Source: Lentibacillus sp. Marseille-P4043
GTDB taxonomy: Bacteria > Bacillota > Bacilli > Bacillales > Amphibacillaceae
NCBI RefSeq assembly: GCF_900258515.1
Contig: NZ_LT984884.1
Location: 2,143,353 to 2,207,352, forward strand
Reading direction: 5' to 3'
Length of the DNA: 64,000 bases
Each line of letters begins with the position of its first letter. The first letter of the stretch is position 1. Positions 45,321 to 53,691 of this stretch are shown here, piece by piece. The notes beneath the pieces are model-generated. The model was given only the letters and a program-made list of their open reading frames with translations, was not told where the DNA came from and ran no database searches. A program made the translations under genes and the position numbers.

Positions 45321-45914
45321 TTAAATTTTAGCAGTCAACCATCTGGCTGGAATTCGTTTGGCTAAATTAACCATGAACACACCGGAAAGGCAAGCTAAGG
45401 CGGCATCCTTTATTAAAAATGGGATCATGCTTGTCCATGCAACTATATAAGAAATATCTAATTCCAACCAGGTATTCATCGCAATGTACATGTAGGTAAC
45501 ACCAATTCCATAATTTGCTGCCAATCCAATAACCGCTGCGGCTGTGTATAATGGAATGGATGGTTTTTTACTAAAATCGGTGATCAACCCGACAAAAAAT
45601 GCTACAAAAATAAAAGAAATAATAAATCCACCTGTAGGACTGACTAATGCCATTGGTCCAGCAGACATCCCTGCAAAAACTGGGACACCAGCAACCCCAA
45701 CAAGTATATACGTGATCATTGAAATGGTTCCGAGTTTTTTACCAAGCATTAACCCTGCTAAAATTGCGAAAAAAGTTTGTAATGATAACGGTACAGATGC
45801 CCCGCCAATTGGGACAGCTAATATAGGAAACCATACTGCTATATTAGCACCAATTGCCATTAAACAGACGAATACAGCACCAAATGTTAGATCTAATGGA
45901 CGTAAACCATTCAT
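45321..45914 (-). CDS. bioY: Biotin ECF transporter S component BioY
   Basis: Membrane substrate-binding subunit (six helices) of an energy-coupling-factor biotin importer. BioY signatures: FPILAVPIGGASVPLSLQTF, GVPVFAGMSAGPMAL and SPTGGFIISFIFVAFFVG. 197 residues. ATG 45914 after GGAAGGGAGAG. No AT module (ecfA/ecfT) is adjacent, so it should use the shared group II ECF. A BirA-like operator is visible upstream, so repression in biotin excess is expected. Confidence 0.94.
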   Translation of the reverse strand: MNGLRPLDLTFGAVFVCLMAIGANIAVWFPILAVPIGGASVPLSLQTFFAILAGLMLGKKLGTISMITYILVGVAGVPVFAGMSAGPMALVSPTGGFIISFIFVAFFVGLITDFSKKPSIPLYTAAAVIGLAANYGIGVTYMYIAMNTWLELDISYIVAWTSMIPFLIKDAALACLSGVFMVNLAKRIPARWLTAKI

Positions 45915-45965
45915 ATGTATTCTCTCCCTTCCTTGTAAGGTAATCATAAGGGAGAAGGTGTCACA

Positions 45966-45995
45966 TTGTCAACTTAATTTTGATATGGTTTACAA
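45966..45995. promoter_or_regulatory. BirA-like biotin operator of bioY
   Basis: Half-sites TTGTAAAC and GTTGACAA (minus reading; plus 45988-45995 and 45966-45973) separated by 14 bp, close to the bipartite BirA site TTGTTAAC-N14-16-GTTAACAA. The second half-site overlaps a TTGACA -35 box followed after 18 bp by TATGAT. Confidence 0.78.
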
Positions 45996-46005
45996 TTAGG
46001 AAACA

Positions 46006-46044
46006 CTGTCCCTACCAGCTAACACGCTAGCACGGTGGGGACAG
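46006..46044. terminator. Hairpin after deoD (GGGACAG type)
   Basis: Stem CTGTCCC-TACC / GGTG-GGGACAG with inner GCTA/TAGC pairs (46018-46021 with 46028-46031). It probably ends deoD transcription on the minus strand, though the T-run (TGTTTCC) is poor. Confidence 0.5.
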
Positions 46045-46048
46045 ACTT

Positions 46049-46756
46049 TTATTTAATTGCTGCATCCAAAGCAATTTCCATCATGTCATTAAAGGTAGTT
46101 TGGCGTTCTTCTGCTGTCGTCTCTTCGCCAGTTAGGATGTGATCTGAAACTGTTAAAACTGATAAAGCCTGACGATCAAATTTTGCTGCTAGGGTATACA
46201 AAGCGGATGTCTCCATTTCAATTGCTAAAACTTTATATTTGGCTAATAACTCATTAAGCTCTTTTGCATTATCGCGATAAAAAGTGTCGCTTGTAAAGAC
46301 ATTTCCTACCCGTAGATTTAGTCCTTTTTCTATACCTACATCATATGCATCTTTTAATAAGTTGAAATCTGCCAATGGCGCATAATCAATTCCATTAAAC
46401 ACCATGCGATTGATTTGTGAATCAGTTGTTGATCCCTGTGCTAAAATAACATCGCGAACTTGAACATCTTTCTGGATCGCACCGCATGTCCCAACACGAA
46501 TTAATTTTTGAACATCATAACTTTGAATAAGTTCATTAACATAAATTGAAATTGAAGGAACTCCCATGCCCGTTCCTTGGACAGATATTTTTTCACCTTT
46601 ATACGTCCCGGTAAAACCATACATACCTCGAACATTATTGTATTGCGTTACATCCTTTAAAAATGTTTCTGCAATAAATTTTGCCCGTAGTGGATCCCCC
46701 GGTAACAAGATTTTATCGGCAATTTCGCCTTTTTTAGCACCAATATGTACACTCAT
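46049..46756 (-). CDS. deoD: Purine nucleoside phosphorylase, DeoD type
   Basis: Phosphorolysis of purine (deoxy)nucleosides to base and (deoxy)ribose-1-phosphate, hexameric class. N-terminal [20 protein letters not shown] and [33 protein letters not shown] (phosphate/ribose site); [16 protein letters not shown]; and catalytic aspartate in [14 protein letters not shown]. 235 residues. ATG 46756 after AGGAGGTTC. No deoC or pdp beside it, so it is a lone salvage gene. Confidence 0.95.
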   Translation of the reverse strand: MSVHIGAKKGEIADKILLPGDPLRAKFIAETFLKDVTQYNNVRGMYGFTGTYKGEKISVQGTGMGVPSISIYVNELIQSYDVQKLIRVGTCGAIQKDVQVRDVILAQGSTTDSQINRMVFNGIDYAPLADFNLLKDAYDVGIEKGLNLRVGNVFTSDTFYRDNAKELNELLAKYKVLAIEMETSALYTLAAKFDRQALSVLTVSDHILTGEETTAEERQTTFNDMMEIALDAAIK

Positions 46757-46997
46757 CCATTGAACCTCCTACATTTTTTGCTTTTCTTACAAAATAACGT
46801 TATCACAACACCAATTTAAAGACAAATTTCTTTCTTATAGTAGGGTTTTTTTGTTTCATAAATGTGAGGAATTGTATATAATAAAGATAGTTCATTCATT
46901 CACGTTTTTTATAAAATGATTTGAGTTAATGACGAGCAAAAATGTATGTTAATGAAGTACATACGTATATTTATTACAATTGGAAGGATGAGATACA

Positions 46998-47261
46998 ATG
47001 CAAGAAAAAACATTCACAATCACTGCAGATACAGGTGTACATGCTCGACCTGCAACATTGTTGGTGAATAAAGCTGGACAGTATGAATCAGAGGTTGAGG
47101 TTGCATATAATGGTAAAACAGTTAACCTTAAATCAATCATGGGTGTTATGTCTTTAGGTATTCCAAAAGATGCCGAAATTAAGGTTATCGCAACTGGTAA
47201 TGACGAAGCTGACGCACTTGAAGGTGTCGAAGCGGTTATAAAAGAACATTTAGGTGAATAG
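46998..47261 (+). CDS. ptsH: Phosphocarrier protein HPr
   Basis: PTS phosphocarrier (87 residues) with phospho-acceptor histidine in DTGVHARPATLLV (His-15) and regulatory serine in NLKSIMGVMSLG (Ser-46, HPr kinase site). Having both distinguishes it from Crh, which lacks His-15. It can relay phosphate from EI and, as Ser-46-P, act as CcpA co-repressor. RBS TGGAAGGATGAG before ATG 46998. No ptsI follows and a terminator ends the unit, so this HPr gene stands alone. Confidence 0.94.
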   Translation: MQEKTFTITADTGVHARPATLLVNKAGQYESEVEVAYNGKTVNLKSIMGVMSLGIPKDAEIKVIATGNDEADALEGVEAVIKEHLGE

Positions 47262-47269
47262 TGAAGTTT

Positions 47270-47308
47270 AAGCTAGAGAAATTCAATTCCTCTAGCTTTT
47301 TATTTTTC
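47270..47308 (+). terminator. Terminator after ptsH
   Basis: Stem AAGCTAGAG / CTCTAGCTT followed by TTTATTTTT. Confidence 0.85.
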
Positions 47309-47394
47309 CGATTAAAATATCGCATTTACAAATCATTAATTAACGGTTAAAGTCTATACTAGAATAGATTAGTAATGGAATATGAGGTGACAAT

Positions 47395-47883
47395 ATGAAT
47401 GTATCTGTATCACAATTGCCTGGAATAGGTCAGAAAATCTCATTTAAAACATCTGAGGATAATTTGCTTGTTATTATTGTTCATCATACTGGAAAACGGG
47501 AACTTTATTTCTTCGAGGATGCGGATGGGGAAGAAGCAGATTTTGCGATGGATTTAACCCCGGATGAGACGAGGGAACTGGCCGCACAATTATTAGGGGC
47601 AACCTATCAACCTGTTGACGTTGAAAAAATGCGCATGTTTAAAAGTCAGATTATCGTTGACTATATCACGTTGAAAGAAAAATCTTCCCTTGTATTTAAA
47701 ACCATTGAGGAGTCAGATATTCGAAATAAAACCGGTGCAACGATAATTGGTATTGTACATGGAGAGGATGTTATCGCCATCCCAGAGGCTGACACAACAT
47801 TAAAACCAGGAGACGTACTTATGTCAGTTGGAAAAGATGATCAGATAGCATCGTTAACAGAGCTTTGTAAGGGTGGGGAATGA
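47395..47883 (+). CDS. khtT: K+/H+ antiporter regulatory subunit KhtT
   Basis: Cytosolic RCK_C (TrkA-C) protein controlling KhtU; B. subtilis KhtT binds c-di-AMP. The C-terminal half shows TrkA-C text (IGIVHGEDVIAIPEADTTLK, PGDVLMSVGKDDQIASLTEL). The N-terminal ~85 residues are the KhtT-specific domain. 162 residues. TGAGGTGACAAT precedes ATG 47395. Seven bases separate it from khtU. khtS is absent. Confidence 0.88.
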   Translation: MNVSVSQLPGIGQKISFKTSEDNLLVIIVHHTGKRELYFFEDADGEEADFAMDLTPDETRELAAQLLGATYQPVDVEKMRMFKSQIIVDYITLKEKSSLVFKTIEESDIRNKTGATIIGIVHGEDVIAIPEADTTLKPGDVLMSVGKDDQIASLTELCKGGE

Positions 47884-47889
47884 TGCAGT

Positions 47890-49065
47890 TTGTTTAGTGA
47901 ACTTCCGGCTTTATTAGATGCAGGAATGATCTTATTAGGAATTTTCTTACTTGGTTTTATTGGATTAAGAACAAACTTCCCAAATGTTATTTTGTATATT
48001 TTATTTGGGATCGCATTAGCAGGCTTTTTTGACAATCATGGGATATTGCACTTTGCAAGTGAAATTGCGATTGTGTTACTGTTCTTCCTGCTGGGATTGG
48101 AATTTAATACAAAACGCTTAGGCGGCATTGCCAAAAAGATCTGGAGTTCTGGTTTATTAGACGTTGGGCTTAGTCTAGGTGTAACGATGATCATTGCTTT
48201 CGGATTTGGCATGGATTGGTTTTCTTCCTTTTTGATTGGCGGTCTGGCCTATGCAACAAGTTCATCCATAACAGCTAAACTTCTAGATGACAAGGGAAGA
48301 ATGGCTAACGTCGAAACGGAATACGTGTTAGGAATTCTGATTTTTGAAGACTTAATAGCACCAATTATTGTAGCTATTTTGATTGCGTTAAGCTCAGGAG
48401 ATACTTTTTCTGGGTCAGACTTAATGATTCTATTAGGAAAAATAGTTGGGCTTGCATTGGTGGCTGTTTTATTAAGTAAAACATTATTTAAACGATTTGA
48501 GGAATTTTTGCTTAAAATTGAAGATGAGGACTTTAAAATTGTATTACTAGTTGGAATTGCTGTTACCTATGGTGGTTTAGCAGTGTTTCTAGGACTATCC
48601 GAAGTACTTGGGGCGTTTTTAGCAGGTGTCATGTTAGCTGAGATTGGTAAAATTGAGCGGATAGAGGGAACTGTTACACCAATCAAAAACCTTATGCTTC
48701 CAACCTTTTTTGTCTATTTTGGGACAACCATCAATCTAGGAAATGGTATCCCGCTACCGATATTACTTATAGTCCTTATTGTATGGTCAGTAATCGCTAA
48801 AGTTCTGGTAGGTACAATAGGTGGAAAATTATATGGACTCTCCAAGCGTGTGTCGTTAAGGGCTGGTCTGTCCTTGTGCGCACGTGGTGAATTTTCCGTT
48901 GTTATTGCAGGTGTAGCGGTTGGGTCGATAAAAGTTTTTGGTGGTATTTATATCGTAGCATCAGCATTTATTGGGATGATGTTATTTAATTATGCACCAA
49001 AAATTACAACAAAGATTTACGGAAAACCTGAAAAGAAAAAAAGAAACCTAAAAGTTCCAACTTAA
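47890..49065 (+). CDS. khtU: K+/H+ antiporter KhtU (CPA2 family)
   Basis: Monovalent cation:proton antiporter-2 membrane subunit, 391 residues with ~12 helices. Family landmarks: IVLLFFLLGLEFNTKRLGG, GGLAYATSSSITAKLLDD, GILIFEDLIAPIIVAILI and SEVLGAFLAGVMLAE. It exports K+ in exchange for protons, protecting against alkaline or high-K+ stress, with KhtT as regulator. TTG start at 47890 after GGTGGGGAATGA. Co-operonic with khtT. Confidence 0.9.
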   Translation: MFSELPALLDAGMILLGIFLLGFIGLRTNFPNVILYILFGIALAGFFDNHGILHFASEIAIVLLFFLLGLEFNTKRLGGIAKKIWSSGLLDVGLSLGVTMIIAFGFGMDWFSSFLIGGLAYATSSSITAKLLDDKGRMANVETEYVLGILIFEDLIAPIIVAILIALSSGDTFSGSDLMILLGKIVGLALVAVLLSKTLFKRFEEFLLKIEDEDFKIVLLVGIAVTYGGLAVFLGLSEVLGAFLAGVMLAEIGKIERIEGTVTPIKNLMLPTFFVYFGTTINLGNGIPLPILLIVLIVWSVIAKVLVGTIGGKLYGLSKRVSLRAGLSLCARGEFSVVIAGVAVGSIKVFGGIYIVASAFIGMMLFNYAPKITTKIYGKPEKKKRNLKVPT

Positions 49066-49070
49066 TAACA

Positions 49071-49108
49071 AAAGGGCGACCTGCTATAGGCCGTCCTAAT
49101 TTTTATTT
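49071..49108. terminator. Terminator between khtU and kapB
   Basis: Imperfect stem GGGCGACCT / AGGCCGTCC with a short GCTAT loop, followed by TAATTTTTATTT; A-rich on the other side. Confidence 0.75.
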
Positions 49109-49498
49109 GTAGTAGCTTTTGTGATAGTATTTTTCTTCTATATCTTGTAATTTCTTGAGTGCTTCCTGGCTAAAGTTGTTATCTTTCTTTATTAGTTTTT
49201 CTTTCATTGTTGCTAATGCAGTTTTCAGTGATGTATGATAATCAGGAATTTCATCGTCGTACGGGTAAACGACTGCTTTATCGACGTTCATTTTTTCGTA
49301 ATGTGCTAAAGCTTTTCGTTCGTGAAAGAAAACACTATCATCGATAACTCCCGGATGGTGCAAATCACCTTGCATTGGGTGTTTCATCACGGCTAACACC
49401 ATAACCAAAAATCGTTCTCCTCTGTCTTCCTGTACTTCTCCTATGTAGACTCCAGAATTATAATGGGCTCGAACAATATCCCCAACATGAACTGTCAT
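49103..49498 (-). CDS. kapB: Kinase-associated protein B
   Basis: A 131-residue cytosolic protein homologous to B. subtilis KapB, needed for full KinB activity in the sporulation phosphorelay. Conserved text: VHVGDIVRAHYNSGVYIGEV, VLAVMKHPMQGDLHHPG and FFHERKALAHYEKMNV. ATG 49498 after AAGGAGATGG; an earlier in-frame ATG overlaps this site. No kinB is adjacent, unlike B. subtilis (kapB-kinB-patB); patB is 1.3 kb away. KapB may act here with another sensor kinase. Confidence 0.88.
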   Translation of the reverse strand: MTVHVGDIVRAHYNSGVYIGEVQEDRGERFLVMVLAVMKHPMQGDLHHPGVIDDSVFFHERKALAHYEKMNVDKAVVYPYDDEIPDYHTSLKTALATMKEKLIKKDNNFSQEALKKLQDIEEKYYHKSYYK

Positions 49499-49518
49499 AT
49501 TTACCATCTCCTTCATAG

Positions 49519-49737
49519 AGGTTGTTCAAAAAGTCCGGTAAAAATGACACATCGTTAAGGGGAACTTCAACTAAGTTCCGACACGTCCTGTGTCGAACGT
49601 CGAAGTCACCACTTCCTGTGGAAGCTCGTTGGCTTGTTTCTCCGCTGCTCATGTATTTAAATGCATACATTCCGCTGCTCGAAACTACGCCGCCTCGAAC
49701 TTCTCGGTCCTTTTTATCCTCCTTTTTGACTCTCTTA
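49519..49737. repeat. Hairpin-rich intergenic element with partial terminal inverted repeats
   Basis: ~220 bp, G+C-richer than its surroundings. Left end GTTGTTCAAAAAGTCCGG, right end (inverted) GAGAGTCAAAAAGGAGG. Internal hairpins: GGAACTT/AAGTTCC, GACAC/GTGTC, and a repeated CCGCTGCTC flanking CATGTATTTAAATGCATACA. Frames run through both strands but give no recognisable protein. Seen only once in the window; I recall similar sequences dispersed in Bacillaceae genomes. Confidence 0.6.
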
Positions 49738-49842
49738 TACATTCATTGTGCCAAAAAATGAATTGCTTGGCTAATAATTGGTGTTTTACCTTTAGTGAAT
49801 GATTAAAGTTTGCTATAATCTAGTAGAAGGACGTGAGTGACA

Positions 49843-50043
49843 ATGATGGAATTTCTTTATTTTCCAGATGATAAATCAGAATACATTCCAGCTATTATTG
49901 AGTTTCTAGTATTTATGATAGTAGCTTGTGTCGTAATGTACTTTTTTTACAAACATTCCAAGAAAGAAGCTCGTAAAGTAGACCAACAGTATAATCAAAC
50001 AAATCATACAAATTATACAAATCATACAAATGATGATAAATGA
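49843..50043 (+). CDS. Small single-pass membrane protein with TNH repeat tail
   Basis: 66 residues: acidic N-terminus (MEFLYFPDDKSEYIPAIIEF region), one helix (FLVFMIVACVVMYFFY), a basic stretch (KHSKKEARKV) and an Asn/Thr-rich tail with four TN-x units. The tail is encoded by four tandem 9-bp repeats (50000-50035 region: ACAAATCAT, ACAAATTAT, ACAAATCAT, ACAAATGAT). GAAGGACGTGA precedes ATG 49843. No known family recognised. A weak terminator follows. Confidence 0.6.
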   Translation: MMEFLYFPDDKSEYIPAIIEFLVFMIVACVVMYFFYKHSKKEARKVDQQYNQTNHTNYTNHTNDDK

Positions 50044-50047
50044 AAGT

Positions 50048-50095
50048 AACGAATCCCTTTCGTATTGAATAGAAGGGGTTCTTTTTGTTGATACT
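50048..50095 (+). terminator. Terminator after the small membrane protein gene
   Basis: Imperfect stem GAATCCCTTTC / AGAAGGGGTTC followed by TTTTTGTT. Confidence 0.65.
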
Positions 50096-50128
50096 TAGTA
50101 AAAAGTGGATACAAAAGGAGCAACTTAC

Positions 50129-50707
50129 ATGCGTTTTATTGTTATACTTCTCATCTTATTTGTTTCATCATGTCAAGGTGATGATGCAGAGACAGCACGA
50201 TCTGTTGATATGTATAATAAGTCAGGTGATTTGATTGGAACGGCTGCTTTAACAGAGCAACCTGATGGTGTTAAAGTGAAATTAAAGTTGGAAGGGTTAA
50301 CACCAGGATTGCATGGGATTCATGTCCATGAGTTCCCAAGCTGCAAAGGTCCCGATTTTAAAAGTGCTGGAAATCATTATGATCCAGAAGGGAAAGAGCA
50401 TGGATTAATGTCTCCTGAGGGGGCACACTTAGGCGATATGCCAAATATTGAGGCTGATGCAGATGGCCTTGCCGATGCGGAGCTGATGATTGCTGGTGCA
50501 ACACTTTTAGATGGTAAAAAGTCGCTGTTAAAAGAGGATGGAACGTCAATTGTTATCCATAAGCAGCAAGATGATGGTGTGAGTCAGCCGAGTGGGGATT
50601 CAGGGCCAAGAGTCGCATGTGGTGAAATAAAGGCAAATCCAAAAGCAGGTAAGGAAAAAACACCGACAGATCCAACAGAATTCAATGAAAAACAAAAAGA
50701 TAAATAA
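50129..50707 (+). CDS. Copper/zinc superoxide dismutase-like lipoprotein
   Basis: Secreted lipoprotein (signal MRFIVILLILFVSSC, lipobox Cys-15) with a CuZn-SOD domain. Metal-site text: GLHGIHVHEFPSC (two His), AGNHYDPEGKEHG (bridging His and next His), GAHLGDMPNI (His and Asp) and SIVIHKQQDDG (last Cu His), plus GPRVACGEI with the active-site arginine and disulfide cysteine. All ligands appear present, unlike B. subtilis YojM, which lost copper ligands. The tail is Lys/Thr-rich. AAAGGAGC precedes ATG 50129. Confidence 0.88.
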   Translation: MRFIVILLILFVSSCQGDDAETARSVDMYNKSGDLIGTAALTEQPDGVKVKLKLEGLTPGLHGIHVHEFPSCKGPDFKSAGNHYDPEGKEHGLMSPEGAHLGDMPNIEADADGLADAELMIAGATLLDGKKSLLKEDGTSIVIHKQQDDGVSQPSGDSGPRVACGEIKANPKAGKEKTPTDPTEFNEKQKDK

Positions 50708-50749
50708 ACAGCTGCTTGCTCAATATAAAGAGCAAGCAGCTGTTTGTTT
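50706..50749. terminator. Terminator between the SOD gene and patB
   Basis: Perfect 16-bp stem (50706-50721 with 50730-50745), AAACAGCTGCTTGCTC and its complement, with an eight-base loop, then GTTTAT; T-run on both sides. Confidence 0.93.
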
Positions 50750-50783
50750 ATCGGTGAAATAACATATTTCACGAAAAGTTTTA

Positions 50784-51947
50784 CTAGTTGTTAACCGCAT
50801 CAATGATTCGTTTAACCCCGTCTTCTAAAATAGCTTTGGGACAGGCAATATTCATGCGCATGAAAATTTTTCCTTCTTCACCATAGGAAACCCCTTCATT
50901 TAGCCCTACTTTTGCTTGCTGAATCATAAACTGTTTCAGCCCATCGGCATCCAATTGTAATGAACTACAATCGATCCAAAGTAAGTATGTCCCTTCCGTT
51001 TGAATCACTTTTAAACTTGTATGTTTGTTAAACATGTCTACAACATAATCGTGATTTTCCTGAAGCACTTGTTTTAATTCATCGAGCCAAGCTTCACCGT
51101 AAGTATAGGCAGCCTCTAATGCAGTGTTACCTAATGTATTTAGCATACCATGACCTTGAATACTAAGCTGGTTAGTCAATTTCTCGCGTTTCTCTTTGCT
51201 TTCCGTAATAATATAGGATGCTTGTAATCCTGCTAAATTGAATGTTTTAGATGGTGACATGCATGTAATGGTTTGCTCGGAAATCTCTGCTGATAGAGAG
51301 GCAATTGGAATATGGCGGTAATCCGGATAAGTAAGATCAGCATGGATTTCATCAGAAATAATGGTGACGTCATATTTCAAGCAAAGCCGAGCCATTTCTT
51401 GCAACTCCTCTTCACGCCAAACACGTCCAACTGGATTGTGTGGGGAACAGAGAATAAATGCCTTTACACCAGATTTTAATTTTTCTTCAAAGTCCACAAA
51501 ATCAATCTGATAATGATTATCCTGCAGTGCAAGCGGATTCTTAATTACATTACGACCATGTTGTTCAATAACATGATAAAATGGCGTATAGACAGGTGTT
51601 TGAATTAAAATGTTGTCATTTGGTTCGGTAAATGTTTGAACAGCCATATGTAAACTTGTTACGACACCAGGGCTGAACGTAAGGAAGTCTTGTTTGATAG
51701 GCCAATTATGTCGTTTACCTACCCAGTTTACAATTGCCTGTTTTACATCCTGATCAATAACTGTGTAGCCAAAGATGCCATGTTCTGCCCGCTTAACGAT
51801 TGCATCGACTACTTCCTGTGGTGCTTTAAAATCCATATCAGCGACCCACATCGGCAATACGTCAGACGATTGGAATATGGAATCTAGCAAGTCCCATTTT
51901 ACGGACCGTGTGTTTTTACGATTGTGTATCAAATCAAAATTACCCAT
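50784..51947 (-). CDS. patB: PatB/MalY-type aminotransferase, C-S beta-lyase
   Basis: PLP-dependent enzyme cleaving cystathionine or cysteine conjugates. N-terminus MGNFDLIHNRKNTRSVKWD; PLP lysine in CMSPSKTFNLAGLQASYI (~residue 230); SDEIHADLTYPDYRHIP; C-terminal RMNIACPKAILEDGVKRI. 387 residues, equal to B. subtilis PatB. ATG 51947 after TTTGGAGGGC; longer frames precede that site. Follows a -10-like TATAAT at 51987-51982. Links to sulfur amino-acid metabolism along with metNPQ. Confidence 0.9.
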   Translation of the reverse strand: MGNFDLIHNRKNTRSVKWDLLDSIFQSSDVLPMWVADMDFKAPQEVVDAIVKRAEHGIFGYTVIDQDVKQAIVNWVGKRHNWPIKQDFLTFSPGVVTSLHMAVQTFTEPNDNILIQTPVYTPFYHVIEQHGRNVIKNPLALQDNHYQIDFVDFEEKLKSGVKAFILCSPHNPVGRVWREEELQEMARLCLKYDVTIISDEIHADLTYPDYRHIPIASLSAEISEQTITCMSPSKTFNLAGLQASYIITESKEKREKLTNQLSIQGHGMLNTLGNTALEAAYTYGEAWLDELKQVLQENHDYVVDMFNKHTSLKVIQTEGTYLLWIDCSSLQLDADGLKQFMIQQAKVGLNEGVSYGEEGKIFMRMNIACPKAILEDGVKRIIDAVNN

Positions 51948-51999
51948 TAATAGCCCTCCAAATAATCCCATTTTTAATACTATTATATCGTAAAAATGA

Positions 52000-52034
52000 A
52001 TAAAAAAAAGCAAAGCGCTTATACGCTTTGCTTA
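52000..52034 (-). terminator. Terminator of pgi
   Basis: Stem GCAAAGCG / CGCTTTGC with TTTTTTTT downstream on the minus strand, ~160 bp after the pgi stop and just before the patB promoter. Confidence 0.88.
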
Positions 52035-52191
52035 CAGGGGGAATACGAGAAAGTCTTACAATAATAGTATTACCCGGTCTCAAAAAAGATAAACCCTTTT
52101 TTGGTAAAAACTTTTTATTTTTTTGTTGTTGTTCATCATCCGAATAGCGAACTCTTTGCAACTTTTTTTGATATAAAACATTGATCAAACT

Positions 52192-53538
52192 TTAAAGCCT
52201 TTTTTCTAAAGCTTCTTTTTCTTCTTCAAAGCCTTTTTTACCTAATAAGGCAAACATATTTTTCTTATAAGCTTCAACACCTGGTTGGTTAAATGGATTG
52301 ACTCCTAATAAATATCCACTTATGGCACATGCTTTTTCAAAAAAGTAAACTAAATAGCCAAACGTGTATGCATTTAGTTCAGGCACTTCGATGGTTAAGT
52401 TAGGGACATTTCCATCTGTATGAGCTAATTGTGTGCCTTGGTATGCCTTTTGATTAATATCGCTAATTGTTCTGCCAGCCAAATAGTTAAGTCCGTCCAA
52501 GTTTTGCTCGTCTTCTTCTAGAGTTAATTCATGTTTTGCCTTGCTAACGTAAAGAACCGTTTCAAATAAATCACGTCGACCTTCTTGGATATATTGTCCC
52601 AATGAATGAAGGTCAGTTGTGAAGTTAGCAGATGACGGAAAAATGCCTTTTTGATCTTTTCCTTCACTTTCACCAAATAATTGTTTCCACCATTCGGCAA
52701 AATATTGCAATTGTGGTTCATAGTTAATGAGCATCTCAATTGTCTTTCCTTTATTATATAAAATGTTTCGGACTGCTGCGTATTGATATGCTGGGTTATT
52801 TTCTAAGGTAGGGTCAGCCAAATCTTTTCTTGCGTCATTGGCACCTTGCATCATCTCGTTGATTGACACACCACTTACAGCAATTGGCAAGAGTCCCACA
52901 GCAGTTAAAACGGAATAGCGGCCACCGACATCATCCGGAATCACGAACGACTCATAGCCTTCTTTATCTGCTAATGTTTTTAATGCACCTTTTTCCTTAT
53001 CGGTAGTTGCATAAATACGTTTTTTTGCTTCTTCTTTTCCATATTTATCTTCTAAGTATTTTCTGAATATCCGAAAGGCAATCGCTGGTTCAGTTGTTGT
53101 ACCGCTTTTTGAGATAACATTAATGGATACATTTTTATCTTCCAAGACATCAAACAAATCGTTCATGTAAGTGGAACTCATATGATGACCAACGAAGATT
53201 ACTTGCGGGCTGTTTCGCTCATTATCAGACAGCAAATTTTGGAAAGAGTGATTTAACATTTCAATTGCTGCACGCGCCCCTAGATAGGATCCACCAATTC
53301 CGATGACAAGTAGCACATCTGAATCTTGGCGAATTTTTTTTGCACTTGACGTAATTCGCGAAAATTCTTCTTTATCATAGGACTCGGGCAAATCAACCCA
53401 GCCTAAAAAGTCATTACCTGCACCTGTTTTGTTATGGATAGCGTTGTGTGCAGACAAAACGAATTGATCTAGGTTCTCAATTTCAGATTTATCCATAAAC
53501 GAAAGTACTTTTTCATATGAAAATGTTATATGTGTCAT
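52192..53538 (-). CDS. pgi: Glucose-6-phosphate isomerase
   Basis: Interconverts glucose-6-P and fructose-6-P in glycolysis/gluconeogenesis. Signatures: [35 protein letters not shown] (substrate phosphate site), [19 protein letters not shown] (PGI signature) and [20 protein letters not shown] (near C-terminus, active-site histidine/lysine region [10 protein letters not shown]). 448 residues. ATG 53538 after TAGGAGGAT. Monocistronic between two terminators. Confidence 0.97.
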   Translation of the reverse strand: MTHITFSYEKVLSFMDKSEIENLDQFVLSAHNAIHNKTGAGNDFLGWVDLPESYDKEEFSRITSSAKKIRQDSDVLLVIGIGGSYLGARAAIEMLNHSFQNLLSDNERNSPQVIFVGHHMSSTYMNDLFDVLEDKNVSINVISKSGTTTEPAIAFRIFRKYLEDKYGKEEAKKRIYATTDKEKGALKTLADKEGYESFVIPDDVGGRYSVLTAVGLLPIAVSGVSINEMMQGANDARKDLADPTLENNPAYQYAAVRNILYNKGKTIEMLINYEPQLQYFAEWWKQLFGESEGKDQKGIFPSSANFTTDLHSLGQYIQEGRRDLFETVLYVSKAKHELTLEEDEQNLDGLNYLAGRTISDINQKAYQGTQLAHTDGNVPNLTIEVPELNAYTFGYLVYFFEKACAISGYLLGVNPFNQPGVEAYKKNMFALLGKKGFEEEKEALEKRL

Positions 53539-53619
53539 TTTTATCCTCCTAAAAAAGCATTCACTTTAAATTTACCGAATGAAAGCTGTTAAATCAAGAA
53601 TGTACGTCTATAAAGAGTG

Positions 53620-53687
53620 AAAAAGAGGCAGGCTCGAGTGAAATTGACAACAAAATGTCAATATAAACTTGAGTCTGCCTCTTTTTA
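53620..53687 (-). terminator. Large two-tier terminator after yugI
   Basis: Outer stem AAAAAGAGGCAGACTCAAGT pairs with 53621-53639; an inner hairpin TTGACA / TGTCAA (53644-53649 with 53656-53661) sits in its loop. T-runs at both ends. Confidence 0.9.
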
Positions 53688-53691
53688 CACC

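Noticed and set aside
49458..49802. Overlapping frames of 70-94 codons on both strands
   Set aside because: They are read-through of the hairpin-rich element at 49519-49737; no ribosome site or recognisable family.
51940..52188. 82-codon minus-strand frame between pgi and patB
   Set aside because: It runs through the pgi terminator and the patB promoter and start region; no ribosome site, composition typical of chance.
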